Of a stretch of 64,000 nt of DNA, positions 63,325 through 64,000 are shown one piece after another. This DNA is from MPNP01 sp965221445 (GTDB lineage: Bacteria; Pseudomonadota; Alphaproteobacteria; Rhodobacterales; Rhodobacteraceae). The notes beneath the pieces are model-generated. The model did not search any database, was not told the DNA's origin, and saw only the letters and a list, made by a program, of their open reading frames with translations. The stretch lies in contig CBDCSF010000013.1 of the NCBI GenBank assembly GCA_965221445.1, forward strand, positions 1,178,001 through 1,242,000, written 5' to 3'. Made by a program: the position numbers and the translations under genes. The stretch's first letter is position 1. The number at the start of each line of letters is the position of its first letter.

Positions 63325-64000
63325 ATGGATATTAAAGAGAGACTTTTTGCCGAAGTTGATAACCGTAAAGAAGACCTGATCAATCTAACACAGGAATTGG
63401 TTGCGTTTCCAACCCTTAATCCTCCGGGACAAAACTATTTGGAAGTATGTGAATTTCTTGTGGCAAGATTGGAGAAATCCGGTTTCAGGACCGAGCTATT
63501 GCGGGCTGAAGGTGTGATAGGAGATAGCGACAAGTATCCCTGTTGGAACATCATCGGCCGCGTTGAGGGTAACCAACCGGGTGATTGTATTCATTTCAAC
63601 TCCCATACGGATGTAGTACACGTAGGTGAAAATTGGACCAAGGATCCTTTTGGTGGTGAAATTGAAGATGGTAAAATCTATGGACGTGGGACCTGTGATA
63701 TGAAGGGAGGGCTGGCGGCATCAATTATAGCCGCCGAAAGTTTTCTTGCCATTTTTCCTGAATTTTCCGGAGCTATTGAAATTTCTGGTACAACTGATGA
63801 AGAATCAGGTGGTTATAGTGGGGTTGCCTGGTTGGCGGAACGGGGATGGTTTTCTCCCTCAAGGGTCCAGCATGCCATTATTCCAGAACCCTTAAATAAA
63901 AACCGGATTTGCTTGGGACACCGCGGAGTATGGTGGGCCGAAATTGAAACCAGAGGAAGAATCGCTCATGGTTCCATGCCATTTTTGGGTGATTGTGCCG
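63325..64000 (+). CDS. M20-family peptidase (ArgE/DapE type), C-terminus outside window
   Basis: First 225 residues of a zinc-dependent deacylase. Metal ligands in NSHTDVVHVG (His, Asp), GRGTCDMKGG (Asp bridging) and TTDEESGG (Glu pair) are present and the start MDIKERLFAE is clean. Family members remove acyl groups from ornithine or diaminopimelate intermediates, or are general peptidases; the remaining sequence is needed to choose. Confidence 0.9.
   Translation, partial: MDIKERLFAEVDNRKEDLINLTQELVAFPTLNPPGQNYLEVCEFLVARLEKSGFRTELLRAEGVIGDSDKYPCWNIIGRVEGNQPGDCIHFNSHTDVVHVGENWTKDPFGGEIEDGKIYGRGTCDMKGGLAASIIAAESFLAIFPEFSGAIEISGTTDEESGGYSGVAWLAERGWFSPSRVQHAIIPEPLNKNRICLGHRGVWWAEIETRGRIAHGSMPFLGDCA

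Noticed and set aside
1..64000. CRISPR arrays, rRNA operons, prophage structural genes
   Set aside because: No regularly spaced repeats, no rRNA sequence and no capsid, tail or terminase genes were seen.

Overview
The window looks like a chromosomal segment of an AT-leaning marine or aquatic alphaproteobacterium. The support is a petA-petB cytochrome bc1 operon, tripartite BioMNY biotin transport, two TRAP/Liv-type transport modules, a glycolate oxidase operon, and a small heat-shock gene with a sigma-32-type promoter and a ROSE-like RNA thermometer. The class assignment is an inference. No rRNA, CRISPR array or complete prophage is visible, and there is one tRNA (Lys, anticodon TTT).

Layout. 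1-1869: Rieske protein and truncated cytochrome b. 2488-15149: a divergent LacI regulator, two LacI-type operators, and a 12-gene same-strand catabolic cluster (OsmC, beta-hydroxyacid dehydrogenase, Liv-type ABC importer, GST, M24 hydrolase, E1alpha, E1beta and an unusual E2). 15199-16866: gene graveyard (rpiR, dppF-like and Xre remnants). 16847-22217: a two-gene putative defence module, an AAA/DUF4143 ATPase translationally coupled to a 1364-residue NACHT-like NTPase with a C-terminal PD-(D/E)XK motif, with three palindromes upstream. 22669-25581: GST, mtaB, dapF, tRNA-Lys. 25643-29489: deacylase and D-amino-acid metabolism genes. 29730-33880: extracytoplasmic phytase-like and PhoX phosphatase genes. 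34191-37319: TRAP transporter. 37498-46008: accessory region (HNH nuclease, SprT protease, an unknown two-gene pair, DUF1285, TnpB remnant, gabD, Schlafen/AlbA_2 protein, Cys-phosphatase-like protein). 46433-50995: Hsp20 and glcDEF. 51142-58816: inositol-type catabolic locus (iolD, iolE, SDR, sugar ABC importer, PanB-like protein). 58940-62738: CitE-like lyase, bioMNY, nitroreductase. 62900-63226: second TnpB remnant, inverted relative to the first. 63325-end: truncated M20 peptidase.

How they work together. The window is dominated by scavenging heterotrophy: dedicated importers sit next to the enzymes that consume what they bring in (Liv genes with E1/E2; sugar ABC with IolD/IolE; BioMNY; TRAP; phosphatases; glycolate oxidase). 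Two accessory islands interrupt this with likely defence or stress genes and decayed genes. The strongest candidates for something undescribed are the ATPase/NACHT-nuclease operon with its palindromes, the LacI-controlled cluster with an E2 that has lost its acyltransferase histidine, the 90+98 residue gene pair, and the C-x5-R phosphatase-like protein.
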